Below are positions 23,861-32,182 of a DNA stretch of 33,920 bases, piece by piece. Each line of letters starts with the position of its first letter. Position 1 is the first letter of the stretch. The position numbers were made by a program, and so were the translations under genes. Where the stretch lies: contig PNMN01000005.1 in the NCBI GenBank assembly GCA_013823655.1, positions 1-33,920 on the forward strand, read 5' to 3'. The DNA comes from Comamonadaceae bacterium. Its GTDB lineage: Bacteria; Pseudomonadota; Gammaproteobacteria; Burkholderiales; Burkholderiaceae_C. The notes beneath the pieces were generated by a model. It worked only from the letters and a program-made list of their open reading frames with translations. It was not told where the DNA came from and searched no databases.

Positions 23861-24322
23861 ATGAGCCTCAAGGACCAGATCACCGAAGACATGAAGGCCG
23901 CCATGCGCGCCAAGGACAGCGAGCGCCTGGGCACCATCCGCCTGCTGACGGCGGCGATGAAACAGAAGGAAGTGGACGAGCGCGTGGCGCTGGACGACAC
24001 CATGGTGATCGCCATCGTGGACAAGCTGATCAAGCAGCGCAAGGACAGCATCGAGGCCTTCACCAAGGCCGGGCGCATGGACCTGGCCGACAAGGAAAGC
24101 GCCGAGATGAAGGTGCTGCAGGCCTACCTGCCGACGCGCCTGTCGGCAGACGAGGTGATGACCGAGGTCAAGACCATCGTCGCCGAACTCGCCGAAGAAC
24201 TGGGCCAGAAGGTGGGCCCGGGCGACATGGGCAAGGTCATGGGCGCGGTGAAAACCCGCCTGGCCGGCAAGGCCGACATGGGCCAGGTGTCGGCTGCGGT
24301 CAAGGCGGTGCTGGCGGGCTGA
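23861..24322 (+). CDS. yqeY: GatB/YqeY domain protein
   Basis: 153 residues, typical of the stand-alone YqeY family, which resembles the C-terminal tRNA-binding tail of the GatB amidotransferase subunit. The family pattern is seen in MSLKDQITEDMKAAMRAKD, RLGTIRLLTAAMKQKEVDER, AEMKVLQAYLPTRLS and the C-terminal GDMGKVMGAVKTRLAGKAD. The precise function is unknown; members often lie next to rpsU or dnaG. It may be co-transcribed with lysA, although TTGCTG and GAAAAT about 18 bp apart just upstream (lysA 3' end) could be its own promoter. Confidence 0.9.
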   Translation: MSLKDQITEDMKAAMRAKDSERLGTIRLLTAAMKQKEVDERVALDDTMVIAIVDKLIKQRKDSIEAFTKAGRMDLADKESAEMKVLQAYLPTRLSADEVMTEVKTIVAELAEELGQKVGPGDMGKVMGAVKTRLAGKADMGQVSAAVKAVLAG

Positions 24323-24463
24323 GTGCGCGATTTTGAAAACAAACGATCGGCCATCGACCGCAAGGCAGCAACGGGCTTGAGCCATTGAAACCCCGGCACC
24401 CGATCCACCGACAGCGGCCCCACAGAACCCGAAACCGGGATCGTCGTACCCGTTTGTAGTCGG

Positions 24464-25528
24464 CTAAACCACCACCGGCTCCGGCTCCAGCCGGATGCCG
24501 AAACGTTCGTAGACGCTGGTCTGGATCGCCTTGGCCAGGGTCATGACCTCGCCGCCGGTGCAGGGGTGTTCGGCGTCGCCCTTGTTGACCAGCACCAGCG
24601 CCTGCTTCTCGTACACGCCGGCGTGGCCCACGCTCTTGCCTTTCCAGCCGCAGGCGTCGATCAGCCAGCCGGCCGCCAGCTTGATGCTGCCGTCGGCCAT
24701 GGGGTAATGCACCACCTTGGGTTCGCGCGCGATGATGTCGGCGCACTGCTCGGGCGTGACGGTCGGGTTTTTGAAGAAGCTGCCGGCGTTGCCGATGACG
24801 GCCGGGTCGGGCAGCTTGGCGCGGCGAATCGCCACCACCCAGTCAAAGATTTGCTGGGCATTGGGCGTGTGGAGACCGGTCTCGGCCATCTTGCGTTCCA
24901 GGTCCAGGTAACCGAGCACCGGCTTCCAGGGTTTGGGCAGCAGAAAACGCACCCGGGTGATGAGCGCGCGCCCGGCCAGGCCGAAGCCGCGCGCATCGGA
25001 CGGCGCGTGCTTGAAGACCGAGTCGCGGTAGCCAAAGCCGCACTGCGCGGCGTCCAGCGTGAAGGTTTTGCCGGTGTGCAGATCGACGGCGTCGAGCGAA
25101 TGAAAGCGGTCTTGCAGTTCCACCCCGTATGCCCCGATGTTCTGCACCGGCGAGGCACCCACCGAGCCGGGAATCAGCGCCATGTTTTCCAGCCCGGGCC
25201 AGCCCTGCGCCAGCGTCCAGGCCACGAAAGCGTGCCAGTTCTCGCCCGCACCGGCCTCCACCAGCCAGCCCTTGGGCGATTCTTCCAGCAGGCGCTTGCC
25301 CGGAATGTCCACCTTCAGCACCAGCGCCTTGATGTCGCCGGTGATCACCAGGTTGCTGCCGCCACCGAGCACGAACACCGGCGCGGTGGGCGACGGCGGC
25401 GCCCAGTCGGCGCTGGCCATGAGGGCGGCCAGATCGGCCTCGGAGCGCAGGCGCGCGAGGCGCTGCGCACGCGCCGCGATGCCAAAGGTGTTGAGCGGCT
25501 GGAGCGCCACATTGTTCTCGACTAACAT
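24464..25528 (-). CDS. murB: UDP-N-acetylenolpyruvoylglucosamine reductase
   Basis: Reduces UDP-GlcNAc-enolpyruvate to UDP-MurNAc with NADPH and FAD, the second committed step of peptidoglycan synthesis, in the cytosol. At 354 residues it is of the E. coli-like type I. FAD-binding [10 protein letters not shown] and [20 protein letters not shown], the substrate tyrosine in [11 protein letters not shown], the proton-donor serine in [10 protein letters not shown] and the C-terminal glutamate in RLEPEPVVV are all present. It is divergent from yajQ with 39 bp between the starts, and convergent with yqeY. The 141 bp downstream (24323-24463) hold no recognisable terminator. Confidence 0.96.
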   Translation of the reverse strand: MLVENNVALQPLNTFGIAARAQRLARLRSEADLAALMASADWAPPSPTAPVFVLGGGSNLVITGDIKALVLKVDIPGKRLLEESPKGWLVEAGAGENWHAFVAWTLAQGWPGLENMALIPGSVGASPVQNIGAYGVELQDRFHSLDAVDLHTGKTFTLDAAQCGFGYRDSVFKHAPSDARGFGLAGRALITRVRFLLPKPWKPVLGYLDLERKMAETGLHTPNAQQIFDWVVAIRRAKLPDPAVIGNAGSFFKNPTVTPEQCADIIAREPKVVHYPMADGSIKLAAGWLIDACGWKGKSVGHAGVYEKQALVLVNKGDAEHPCTGGEVMTLAKAIQTSVYERFGIRLEPEPVVV

Positions 25529-25567
25529 CTGGCGATTGTCTCATTCACACCCTCCGGAACCCGCACC

Positions 25568-26059
25568 ATGCCCTCTTTTGACACCGTCCTTGAAGCCGAT
25601 CTGGTGGAAGTGAAAAACGCCGTCGAGCAGGTGGCGCGCGAAATCGGCACCCGCTTCGATTTCAAGGGCACCAGCGCCGCCATCGAGCTGAAAGACAAAG
25701 AGAAAGAAATCACCCTGTTCGGCGACGCCGACTTCCAGCTCACCCAGGTCAACGATGTGCTGATCGCCAAACTGGCCAAGCGCGGCGTGGACGTGCGCTT
25801 TCTCGACGCGGGCAAGGTCGAGAAGATCGGCGGCGACAAGGTCAAGCAGGTGGTGAAGGTGAAGAACGGCGTCAGCACCGAAGACGGCAAGAAGATCCAG
25901 CAGGTGCTCAAAGGCAGCAAGCTCAAGGTGCAGGGCGCCATCCAGGGCGACGCGGTGCGCGTGACCGGCGCCAAGCGCGACGACCTGCAGGCCGCGATGG
26001 CGCTGATCAAGAGCGAGCTGAAAGACCTGCCGCTGAGCTTCAACAATTTCAGGGACTGA
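25568..26059 (+). CDS. yajQ: YajQ family (UPF0234) nucleotide-binding protein
   Basis: 163 residues with the conserved start [19 protein letters not shown], the block [17 protein letters not shown], and the end [16 protein letters not shown]. The family has two ferredoxin-like domains. Some members bind cyclic di-GMP and modulate a transcription factor in Xanthomonas; whether this one does cannot be seen. It ends just before a hairpin repeat. Confidence 0.95.
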   Translation: MPSFDTVLEADLVEVKNAVEQVAREIGTRFDFKGTSAAIELKDKEKEITLFGDADFQLTQVNDVLIAKLAKRGVDVRFLDAGKVEKIGGDKVKQVVKVKNGVSTEDGKKIQQVLKGSKLKVQGAIQGDAVRVTGAKRDDLQAAMALIKSELKDLPLSFNNFRD

Positions 26060-26065
26060 GGCTCC

Positions 26066-26145
26066 CCCCGCGCCGCGCTGCGCGCGTCACCCCCCAGGGG
26101 ACGGCGTTGGCGGCCCGGCAAAACCGGTTCCGCGACGCCCTGATC
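26066..26145 (+). repeat. GC-rich hairpin repeat, copy A
   Basis: Between yajQ and the protease gene. The main stem-loop is 37 nt (26103-26139): outer arms GGCGT and ACGCC, inner GCGG and CCGC, then CCGG and CCGG. A short CCCC/GGGG hairpin precedes it at 26090-26100. It shares the core GCGGCCCGGC and CCGGTTCCGCG with copy B at 26864-26900 but has different, still complementary, outer arms. No T-run follows, so it is not a standard terminator. Confidence 0.75.
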
Positions 26146-26156
26146 GACTGCACCTC

Positions 26157-26804
26157 ATGCCCACGCCTTTGCTGCCCGCACTGATCCTTGGCCTCGCTGC
26201 GGGTGCTGCGTGGGCGCAGTCGGTGGCGCTCTCTGGGGTGGCGGGCTCCAGGGCGCTGCTGACCGTGGACGGTGCGGCACCGAAGTTTTTCAATCCGGGA
26301 CAGACACACCAGGGCGTGAAGCTGCTGAGCACCCAGGGCGAGAGCGCGGTGATCGAGGTCAATGGCCAGCGCCAGACGCTGCGCGTGGGCGATGCGCCGG
26401 TGAGCGTGGGGCGCGGCGCAGCCAGCGGAGGTGGGGCGCAGCGCATCGTGCTCACCGCCGACGGGCAGGGCCATTTCATGCCGCAAGGGCAGATCAATGG
26501 CCGGGCGGTGCAGTTCATGGTGGACACCGGCGCCACCGTGGTGGGCATCGGCGCGGCAGACGCCAGGCGCATCAACCTGAACTACGAGCAAGGCCAGAAG
26601 GTGCGCATGAACACGGCCAACGGCACCGCCATCGGTTACCGCATCCAGCTCGACAGCGTGCGCGTGGGCGATGTGCTGGTGCGCAATGTGGATGCCGTGG
26701 TGACGCCACAATCCATGCCCTACATCCTGCTGGGCAACAGCTTTCTCACGCGTTTCCAGATGCAGCGCAGCAACGACCAGCTGACGCTGGAAAAGCGCTT
26801 TTAG
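26157..26804 (+). CDS. Periplasmic retropepsin-like aspartic protease
   Basis: 215 residues. A signal peptide (hydrophobic core, AWA-QS cleavage near residue 20) sends it to the periplasm. The C-terminal half is a single retropepsin domain: GRAVQFMVDTGATVVGIG holds the catalytic Asp at about residue 123, and PYILLGNSFLTRFQM is the matching flap/hydrophobic-glycine end. One-domain enzymes of this kind (clan AA, TIGR02281-like) act as dimers. The N-terminal 90 residues are beta-rich and unassigned. The substrate is unknown. No ribosome-binding site stands out before the ATG at 26157. It converges on ridA. Confidence 0.85.
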   Translation: MPTPLLPALILGLAAGAAWAQSVALSGVAGSRALLTVDGAAPKFFNPGQTHQGVKLLSTQGESAVIEVNGQRQTLRVGDAPVSVGRGAASGGGAQRIVLTADGQGHFMPQGQINGRAVQFMVDTGATVVGIGAADARRINLNYEQGQKVRMNTANGTAIGYRIQLDSVRVGDVLVRNVDAVVTPQSMPYILLGNSFLTRFQMQRSNDQLTLEKRF

Positions 26805-26816
26805 ATTGGGTACACC

Positions 26817-26905
26817 CCCATCGCCGGTTCGCTGCGCGTAAACGGCTCCGCCCCTCAAGGGGCAACACCTGCGGCCCGGCGGAGCCGGTTCCGCGGTGTT
26901 CTGGT
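26817..26905 (+). repeat. GC-rich hairpin repeat, copy B
   Basis: Between the convergent protease and ridA genes. The 37-nt stem-loop at 26864-26900 has outer arms AACACC and GGTGTT around the core GCGGCCCGGC, GGA, GCCGGTTCCGCG. GCCCC/GGGGC (26849-26862) forms a small hairpin before it. The core equals copy A, whereas most outer pairs differ but remain paired. It may work as a bidirectional 3'-end structure. Confidence 0.75.
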
Positions 26906-26933
26906 TGGGGCATCTTTTCCGGCTGGAGACGTA

Positions 26934-27299
26934 TCAGAACTGGACCTTCTGCGCCGCCGTGACCACGATCTCGATCTTCCAGGCCGGATCGGCCAGGGCG
27001 GCCTGCACGGTGGCGCGCGGCGGCGCGGTGCCGGGCACCACCCAGGCGTCCCACACCTCGTTCATGGCGCCGATCTCGCGGATGTCGGCCAGGAATATCT
27101 GCGTGCGCAAAATGCGCGACTTGTCGCTGCCCGCTTCCAGCAGGCGCTGCTGCACCTGCTCCAGCACATCCTGCGTCTGGGCCCGGATGTCGGTGGCCTC
27201 GCACTCGGGCACCATGCCCGCCAGGTAGACCACGCCGTTGAACACCGCCGCTTCGCTGTAGCGCGCGGCCACGCCGTGGCGGGTGATGTGCTGGCTCAT
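26934..27299 (-). CDS. RidA/YjgF/Rid-family protein
   Basis: 121 residues of the RidA fold, whose trimeric members hydrolyse reactive enamines and imines made by PLP enzymes. Seen: an N-terminal RHGVAARYSEAAVFNGVVYLAG, the IFLADI strand, NEVWDAWVVPGTAPPRATVQAAL with the conserved arginine, and the C-terminal KIEIVVTAAQ. It is a divergent Rid subgroup rather than the archetypal RidA, so its deaminase activity is uncertain. Its ATG overlaps the plsY stop (ATGA), so it is coupled to plsY. Confidence 0.88.
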   Translation of the reverse strand: MSQHITRHGVAARYSEAAVFNGVVYLAGMVPECEATDIRAQTQDVLEQVQQRLLEAGSDKSRILRTQIFLADIREIGAMNEVWDAWVVPGTAPPRATVQAALADPAWKIEIVVTAAQKVQF

Positions 27300-27925
27300 G
27301 GTTTCTTCGCCCCCAGCTTGCTCTCTTTGCCGGCCAGCAGGCGGTTGATGTTTTCGGCATGGCGCCAGACCAGCAGCAGGCCCATGACCGCCAGACTGAG
27401 GATCATCACACTCGGCGCGTTCCACGCCACGTGGTGGCCAAAGAGGTAGAAGGCCGGCGCGAAGATGGCCGTGACGATGGATGCGAGCGACGAGTAGCGG
27501 AAGAAGGTCGCGACGATCACCCAGGTGAGCAGCGAAGCCAGGCCGAGCCAGGGCTCGAAACCGACGATGACGCCCGCGGCCGTGGCCACCCCTTTGCCAC
27601 CGTGAAAGCCGAAGAACACCGGCCACAGGTGGCCCAGGAACGCGGCCAGGCCGACCAGCGCCACGGTGCCGTCGCCCAGCCCCCAGGCATCGCCCCACCA
27701 CTTGACGGCCACCACCGGCAACCAGCCCTTGAGCGCGTCGAGCAGCAGCGTGACGATGGCCGCTTTTTTGCTGCCCGAGCGCAGCACGTTGGTGGCACCG
27801 GGGTTCTTGCTGCCGTAGGTGCGCGGGTCGTTCAGGCCCATGACACGGCTGACGACCACGGCAAACGACAGCGAGCCGATCAGGTAGGCCACCACGGTGG
27901 CGATCAGGGGGTAAACGGCGTCCAA
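27296..27925 (-). CDS. plsY: Glycerol-3-phosphate acyltransferase PlsY
   Basis: Transfers the acyl group of acyl-phosphate to glycerol 3-phosphate, the first step of membrane phospholipid synthesis, in the inner membrane. 209 residues with about five hydrophobic segments (near 4-25, 54-76, 85-105, 115-140, 150-185). Family motifs: GSKNPGATNVLR, GHLWPVFFGFHGGKGVATAAG and a C-terminal HAENINRL. It overlaps ridA by 4 bp. The 142 bp upstream (27926-28067) contain a G8 run (27950-27957) and no gene. Confidence 0.96.
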   Translation of the reverse strand: MDAVYPLIATVVAYLIGSLSFAVVVSRVMGLNDPRTYGSKNPGATNVLRSGSKKAAIVTLLLDALKGWLPVVAVKWWGDAWGLGDGTVALVGLAAFLGHLWPVFFGFHGGKGVATAAGVIVGFEPWLGLASLLTWVIVATFFRYSSLASIVTAIFAPAFYLFGHHVAWNAPSVMILSLAVMGLLLVWRHAENINRLLAGKESKLGAKKP

Positions 27926-28067
27926 GGCGGGCTCCTCGCGGGAATTCTTTGGGGGGGGTGCGGCCAGGCAGGCCCGGCGCAGGATGCGCTGATCGGCCTA
28001 TTCTGCCAGCGCGCCGTGCACCGACCGGGCGCCCAGCGGTCCGCTCAGCACGGCGCAGGAGCGCCGG

Positions 28068-29109
28068 TCATTGCGCGGGGTCGCGCAATTCCCAGCGGAT
28101 CTGGTCGATCTCCTTGAGCAACCCGGGCGAGAGTTCAACACTCCACGCATCCAGGCACTCGTCGAGCTGCGCCAGCGAGGTCACGCCGATGATGGTGCTG
28201 GCGACTTTCGGGTTGCGGTAGCAGAAGGCCAGCGCCAGCTGCGTCGGTGTGAGGCCGTGCTCGCGGGCCAGCGTGTTGTAGCGCTTCGCCGCCGCCAGCG
28301 CTTCGGGACGCCCCCAGCGCTGCGCCTTCATGCTGTCGTACAGCGCCATGCGACCGTGGCTTCCCACCAGCCCGGTGGCGTCGTACTTGCCGGTCAGCAG
28401 ACCAAAGCCCAGCGGCGAATAGGCCAGCAGGGACACGCCAAGGCGGTGACAGGTTTCGTCCAGCCCGTTCTCAAAGCTGCGGTTGATCAGGCCATACGGG
28501 TTCTGCACCGTGGCCACGCGCGGCAGGCCGTGTTGCTCGGCCAGCCGCACGAATTCGTGCACGCCATACGGCGATTCGTTGGACAACCCCACCGCCCGCA
28601 CCTTCCCGGCCTTCACCAGCTCGCCAGGGCTTCCAGTGCTCCAGCACCGAAGGCGCGGCCCGGTCTTTGGCGGGGTCGAAATACAGCGCTCCAAATGCCG
28701 GCACGTTGCGCGCCGGCCAGTGGATCTGGTAGAGGTCGATCACGTCGGTCTGCAGGCGGCGCAGGCTGCCTTCACACGCCTCGATGATGCCGGCCTTGCT
28801 GACCTCGCTGCGCAGCCAGGGCATGCCCCGCGCCGGGCCGGCCACTTTGGTGGCGAGCACCAGTTTTTGGCGCACGCCAGGGTTCTTCGCCAACCAGTTG
28901 CCGATGATGGTTTCGGTGGCGCCACAGGTTTCTGCCCGGGCGGGAATCGAGTACATCTCGGCGGCATCCAGGAAATGGACGCCGCGCTCCAGGGAGCGGC
29001 CCAGGATGCGATGGGCATCGACCTCGGCGACCTGTTCACCGAAGGTCATGGTGCCCAGGCAGATGGGGGTGACGTGCAAATGGCCGGGGCCGAGTGGAAC
29101 GGTGTTCAT
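28068..29109 (-). pseudogene. tas: Tas-type aldo/keto reductase, frameshifted as given
   Basis: An NADP(H)-dependent aldo/keto reductase close to E. coli Tas. The first part, from the ATG at 29109, carries CLGTMTFGEQ, the catalytic Asp/Tyr in LDAAEMYSIPAR, the lysine in LATKVAGPARGM and the histidine in YQIHWPARN. The second part carries GKVRAVGLSNESPYGV, ATVQNPYGLINRSFE, LLAYSPLGFGLLTGKY and the C-terminal cofactor region VASTIIGVTS. The two lie in different frames; between them LEAL is readable in the third frame. Two single-base losses near 28625 and 28635 (minus-strand CTGG-CGAG and GAGCA-CTGG) explain this and restore 347 codons, the length of Tas. As written, no full-length enzyme is made. 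Confidence 0.85.
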
Positions 29110-29160
29110 GCAATTTTTTGTAAATGCGGCTTGTGTGCTCTGGCGCACAGAGTGCGGCGG

Positions 29161-29263
29161 GTATAAGTTTAGAGTGCCTGAAGGAGGTCCGATGGTCGCG
29201 TCCGGGTCAAACCTCGGCAGACCAGTCACCTCAAACCATTTTTTTCAACCAGCCGAGATCGAC
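29161..29263 (+). promoter_or_regulatory. Leader of the OmpA-family lipoprotein gene with a strong ribosome-binding site
   Basis: TATAAG (29162-29167) is a possible -10 box. AAGGAGGT (29181-29188), a full anti-16S match, precedes an ATG at 29192 by three bases; that ATG is in frame with the lipoprotein start at 29264. Either translation begins at 29192 with a 24-residue extension, or the strong site serves re-initiation. A T7 run (29240-29246) lies between the two. Confidence 0.45.
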
Positions 29264-29941
29264 ATGATGAACACCCCTTTTGCACGCAGCCTGACCGCAG
29301 CCTCCGTCGCCGCCGCGTTGACCCTGAGCGGCTGCGCCAACATGACCGAAACCCAGCAAGGCACGGCCAAGGGCGCCGCCATCGGTGCCGCAGCGGGCGC
29401 GGTGCTCGGCGCCGTCACCGGCAATTCCAGCAGCGCCGCCAAGGGCGCGGTGCTGGGTGCCGGTGCGGGCGCCGTGGGTGGCTACATCTGGTCCAAAAAA
29501 ATGCAGGAACAGAAGGCCGCCATGGAGCAAGCCACGGCGGGCACCGGCGTGGCGGTGACGCAGACGCCGGACAACCGCCTCAAGCTGGACATCCCCAGCG
29601 ACATCTCTTTCGACGTCGGTCGCTCCACCGTCAAGTCCAACATGGCCGGCGTGCTGAACCAGTTCGCCACCACGCTGAACGCCAACCCCGCCACCACGGT
29701 GAGCATCGTCGGCCACACCGACAGCTCCGGCAGCGACGCGGTGAACAACCCGCTGTCGGTGGACCGGGCCAACAGCGCGCGCGACTACCTGATCGCGCGC
29801 GGCGTGGCGGTGGCGCGCTTCACCACGGCGGGCCAAGGTTCGCGCGAGCCGGTGGCCGACAACGGCACGCCCGAGGGACGCGCCAAGAACCGCCGGGTGG
29901 AGATCTTCGTGGCCGAACCGGCGACGACGGCCCAGCGCTGA
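29264..29941 (+). CDS. OmpA-family outer-membrane lipoprotein with glycine zipper
   Basis: 225 residues from the ATG at 29264. The signal peptide ends in the lipobox LSGC with the lipidated cysteine at 24. Residues about 35-75 are a glycine-zipper segment (GAAIGAAAGAVLGAVTG and a second copy), then an OmpA C-terminal peptidoglycan-binding domain (about 110-215): FDVGRSTVKSNM, VGHTDSSGSDAVNNPLSVDRA and NRRVEIFV with the ligand-binding Asp and Arg. This is the YiaD/Pal-like layout that ties outer membrane to cell wall. A 24-residue longer version from ATG 29192 has the better ribosome-binding site but an unusually long N-region, so the shorter start is kept. Confidence 0.88.
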   Translation: MMNTPFARSLTAASVAAALTLSGCANMTETQQGTAKGAAIGAAAGAVLGAVTGNSSSAAKGAVLGAGAGAVGGYIWSKKMQEQKAAMEQATAGTGVAVTQTPDNRLKLDIPSDISFDVGRSTVKSNMAGVLNQFATTLNANPATTVSIVGHTDSSGSDAVNNPLSVDRANSARDYLIARGVAVARFTTAGQGSREPVADNGTPEGRAKNRRVEIFVAEPATTAQR

Positions 29942-30004
29942 CCCCGTCCTCCTCCGGTCCTGGCGCCTGAGGGGGAGTGGTCTGCCCCACCAGAAGAGCG
30001 GGCT

Positions 30005-31762
30005 TCAGTCCCGCCCCTGCCGCTGCTCGAAGCGGGCCTGTTCCTGCAGGCGCAGCACGCGCCGCTGCACCTTGCCGGTGGTGGTCATGGGCAGCGCGTC
30101 GACGAATTCGATCTCTTTCGGGTACTCGTAAGGCGCGAGCTGGCCCTTCACATGGGCCTGCAGGTCGGCAATGAGTTCGCGTTCGAAGGTGGCGTCGCCC
30201 AGGCACCGGTCTGGCGAAGTGGCCAGGTAGGTCGGCGCCAGCACCACATAAGCCTTGACCACCGCGCCGCGCTCGGCGTCGGGCTTGGGCACCACGGCGG
30301 CGTTGGCCACGGCCGGGTGCTTGACCAGGCAGTTCTCAATCTCGCTCGGCCCGATGCGGTAGCCTGCGGCCTTGAACACGTCGTCGCTGCGGCCCTGGTA
30401 CCAGAGGTAGCCGTCGGCGTCGCGCGTGGCCAGGTCGCCGGTGCGGCACCAGCTGCGGGCCGGGTCGCCGGTGAACTTGGCGCGGGTCGAGGCTTCGTTT
30501 TTCCAGTAGCCCAGGAAGAAGATCGGATCGGGCTCGCCGTGCACGTCGAGCCGGTGCACCGCCACGTCGCCCGGCACACCCACCGGGCACTCGTTGCCGT
30601 CGTCATCGATCACCGCCACACGATGGCCGGGGTATCCCTTGCCCATGGAGCCCGGTTTTGCCGGATATAGGCGCGCGCAGTTGCCCACGATGTAGTTGAT
30701 CTCGGTCTGGCCGAACATCTCGTTGACGGTCACGCCCAGCTGGTCGCGGCAGTAATCGAACACCGCGTCCCCCACCGCCTCGCCCGCACTCATGATGGCT
30801 TGCAACTTCAGTGCGTACTGCGTGCGCGGCTTCGGGCAGGCCTTCATCATGGCCTTGAGCGCGGTGGGAAACAGGAAGGTGTGCGTCACGCCGTGGCGCT
30901 GCATCAGCTCAAACGCCGTCTGCGGCGAGAAGCGGCCGTTGTGCGCCACGATGGGGCGACCGAAATACAGCGTGGGCAGCAGCGCGTCCATCAGACCACC
31001 GGTCCAGGCCCAGTCGGCCGGCGACCAGAACACCGCCTCGCTCGGCGCCGAGGCGTCCCACGGATCGAAGCCGAACCAGTTCTGGCTGCAGACGAAACCG
31101 GTCAGGTTGCCGATCAGCGCGCGGTGCGGGATCAGCGCGCCCTTGGGGTTGCCGGTGGTGCCGCTGGTGTAGATCAGCACCGCCGCCTCGTCGGCCAGGG
31201 TGTTCACCAGCTTGAACGTGGCGGGCTCCTGCGCCAGCACCGCCGCCCAGTCCAGCGCACCCACACCACCGTCCACCGCGATCACGCTGTGCAGCGCGGG
31301 ACAGTGGGCGCTGACGCCCTGCACCGCCGCAAGCGTGCTGGCGTCGCACAGGGCCACCACGGCTTCGCTGTCGTGCAGGCGGAATTCCAGCGCGTCCGGG
31401 CCAAAAAGCTGTGACAGCGGCATGCCCACGGCACCCATCTGCAGCACGGCCATGTAGGCCACCGCGGTCTCCAAGCGCTGCGGCATCACGATGGCCACGC
31501 GGTCGCCGCGCTGCACGCCCAGGGCCAGCAGCGCGTTGGACAAGCGGTTGGCCTGTGCCTGCAGCCCGGCATAGCTGTGCGCGAGATCGGGCTGGCCGGG
31601 CGCGGTGGCGATGACGGCGGTGCGCTGCGCGTGCGCCGCATCGTCGGCCCAGCGGCGCGAACAGACCTGCGCCATGTTGAAGTGCAGCGGCACCTGCCAG
31701 CCAAAGCGGCGGTGCAGATCGTGGTGGTGATCGGGGGTGTCTCGGCCTTGACGCGAGGGCAT
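30005..31762 (-). CDS. AMP-forming acyl-CoA synthetase (acetyl/medium-chain type)
   Basis: 585 residues from the ATG at 31762. Adenylate-forming enzyme: acyl acid + ATP + CoA to acyl-CoA + AMP. Motifs in order: LIYTSGTTGNPKGA (ATP phosphate loop), NEMFGQTE (adenine/acyl site), FLGYWKN, WCRTGDLATRDADGYLWYQG (hinge aspartate), and TTTGKVQRRVLR with the catalytic C-terminal lysine. The layout resembles acetyl-CoA synthetase-like and medium-chain (ACSM) enzymes; the substrate cannot be read. Longer open frame upstream runs into the divergent hydrolase and is discounted. It is divergent from the hydrolase with 34 bp between starts. Confidence 0.9.
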   Translation of the reverse strand: MPSRQGRDTPDHHHDLHRRFGWQVPLHFNMAQVCSRRWADDAAHAQRTAVIATAPGQPDLAHSYAGLQAQANRLSNALLALGVQRGDRVAIVMPQRLETAVAYMAVLQMGAVGMPLSQLFGPDALEFRLHDSEAVVALCDASTLAAVQGVSAHCPALHSVIAVDGGVGALDWAAVLAQEPATFKLVNTLADEAAVLIYTSGTTGNPKGALIPHRALIGNLTGFVCSQNWFGFDPWDASAPSEAVFWSPADWAWTGGLMDALLPTLYFGRPIVAHNGRFSPQTAFELMQRHGVTHTFLFPTALKAMMKACPKPRTQYALKLQAIMSAGEAVGDAVFDYCRDQLGVTVNEMFGQTEINYIVGNCARLYPAKPGSMGKGYPGHRVAVIDDDGNECPVGVPGDVAVHRLDVHGEPDPIFFLGYWKNEASTRAKFTGDPARSWCRTGDLATRDADGYLWYQGRSDDVFKAAGYRIGPSEIENCLVKHPAVANAAVVPKPDAERGAVVKAYVVLAPTYLATSPDRCLGDATFERELIADLQAHVKGQLAPYEYPKEIEFVDALPMTTTGKVQRRVLRLQEQARFEQRQGRD

Positions 31763-32020
31763 GTGCGGTCTCCAGCGGGTCCTTATGATGGGTCGAATGT
31801 ACCAACCTCGCCGACCCTCACGAAGCACGTTTGTGCCCGTCCGACACCTGCAGTACCACCTGCGGCAGTGGGGCGAACCGGTGCCGGGGCAGGCACCGCT
31901 GGTGCTGCTGCACGGCTGGATGGACGTGGCCGCGTCCTGGCAGTTCATGGTGGACGCGCTGCAGACCGACCGCTGGATCGTCGCGCCGGACTGGCGCGGC
32001 TTCGGGCTGACGAAGACCTG

Positions 32021-32101
32021 CATCGGCGCCGGGCCGCCCCAAGCCGATGCGGACCCCCCTCGGGGGGCAGCGAGCACACGAAGTGGCGAGCGTGGGGGCC
32101 A
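32021..32101 (-). repeat. GC-rich hairpin repeat, copy C1 (inside the hydrolase)
   Basis: Begins with the hairpin CATCGGC (32021-32027) and GCCGATG (32043-32049) around the core GCCGGGCCGCCCC, which is the reverse complement of the core in copies A and B, so it lies in the opposite orientation. It continues with a C6-T-C-G6 palindrome and the segment GCAGCGAGCACACGAAGTGG, then GCGAGCGTGGGGGCCA. It is about 96% identical by eye to copy C2 over the last 47 bp. Confidence 0.85.
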
Positions 32102-32182
32102 GGCTTCCCCGCCGGGCCGCCCCAAGGCGAAGCAGCCCCCTCGGGGGGCAGCGAGCACACGAAGTGGCGAGCGTGGGGGCCA
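32102..32182 (-). repeat. GC-rich hairpin repeat, copy C2 (inside the hydrolase)
   Basis: Same order as C1: hairpin GCTTC (32103-32107) and GAAGC (32129-32133) around GCCGGGCCGCCCC, then a C5-T-C-G6 palindrome and an identical GCAGCGAGCACACGAAGTGG block. It follows C1 directly, so the element is tandemly duplicated here. Its outer hairpin arms differ from those of C1 but pair with each other. Confidence 0.85.

Noticed and set aside
22559-24385. 608-codon minus-strand open frame
   Set aside because: Opposite lysA and yqeY; His/Gly/Val-rich shadow with no recognisable domain.
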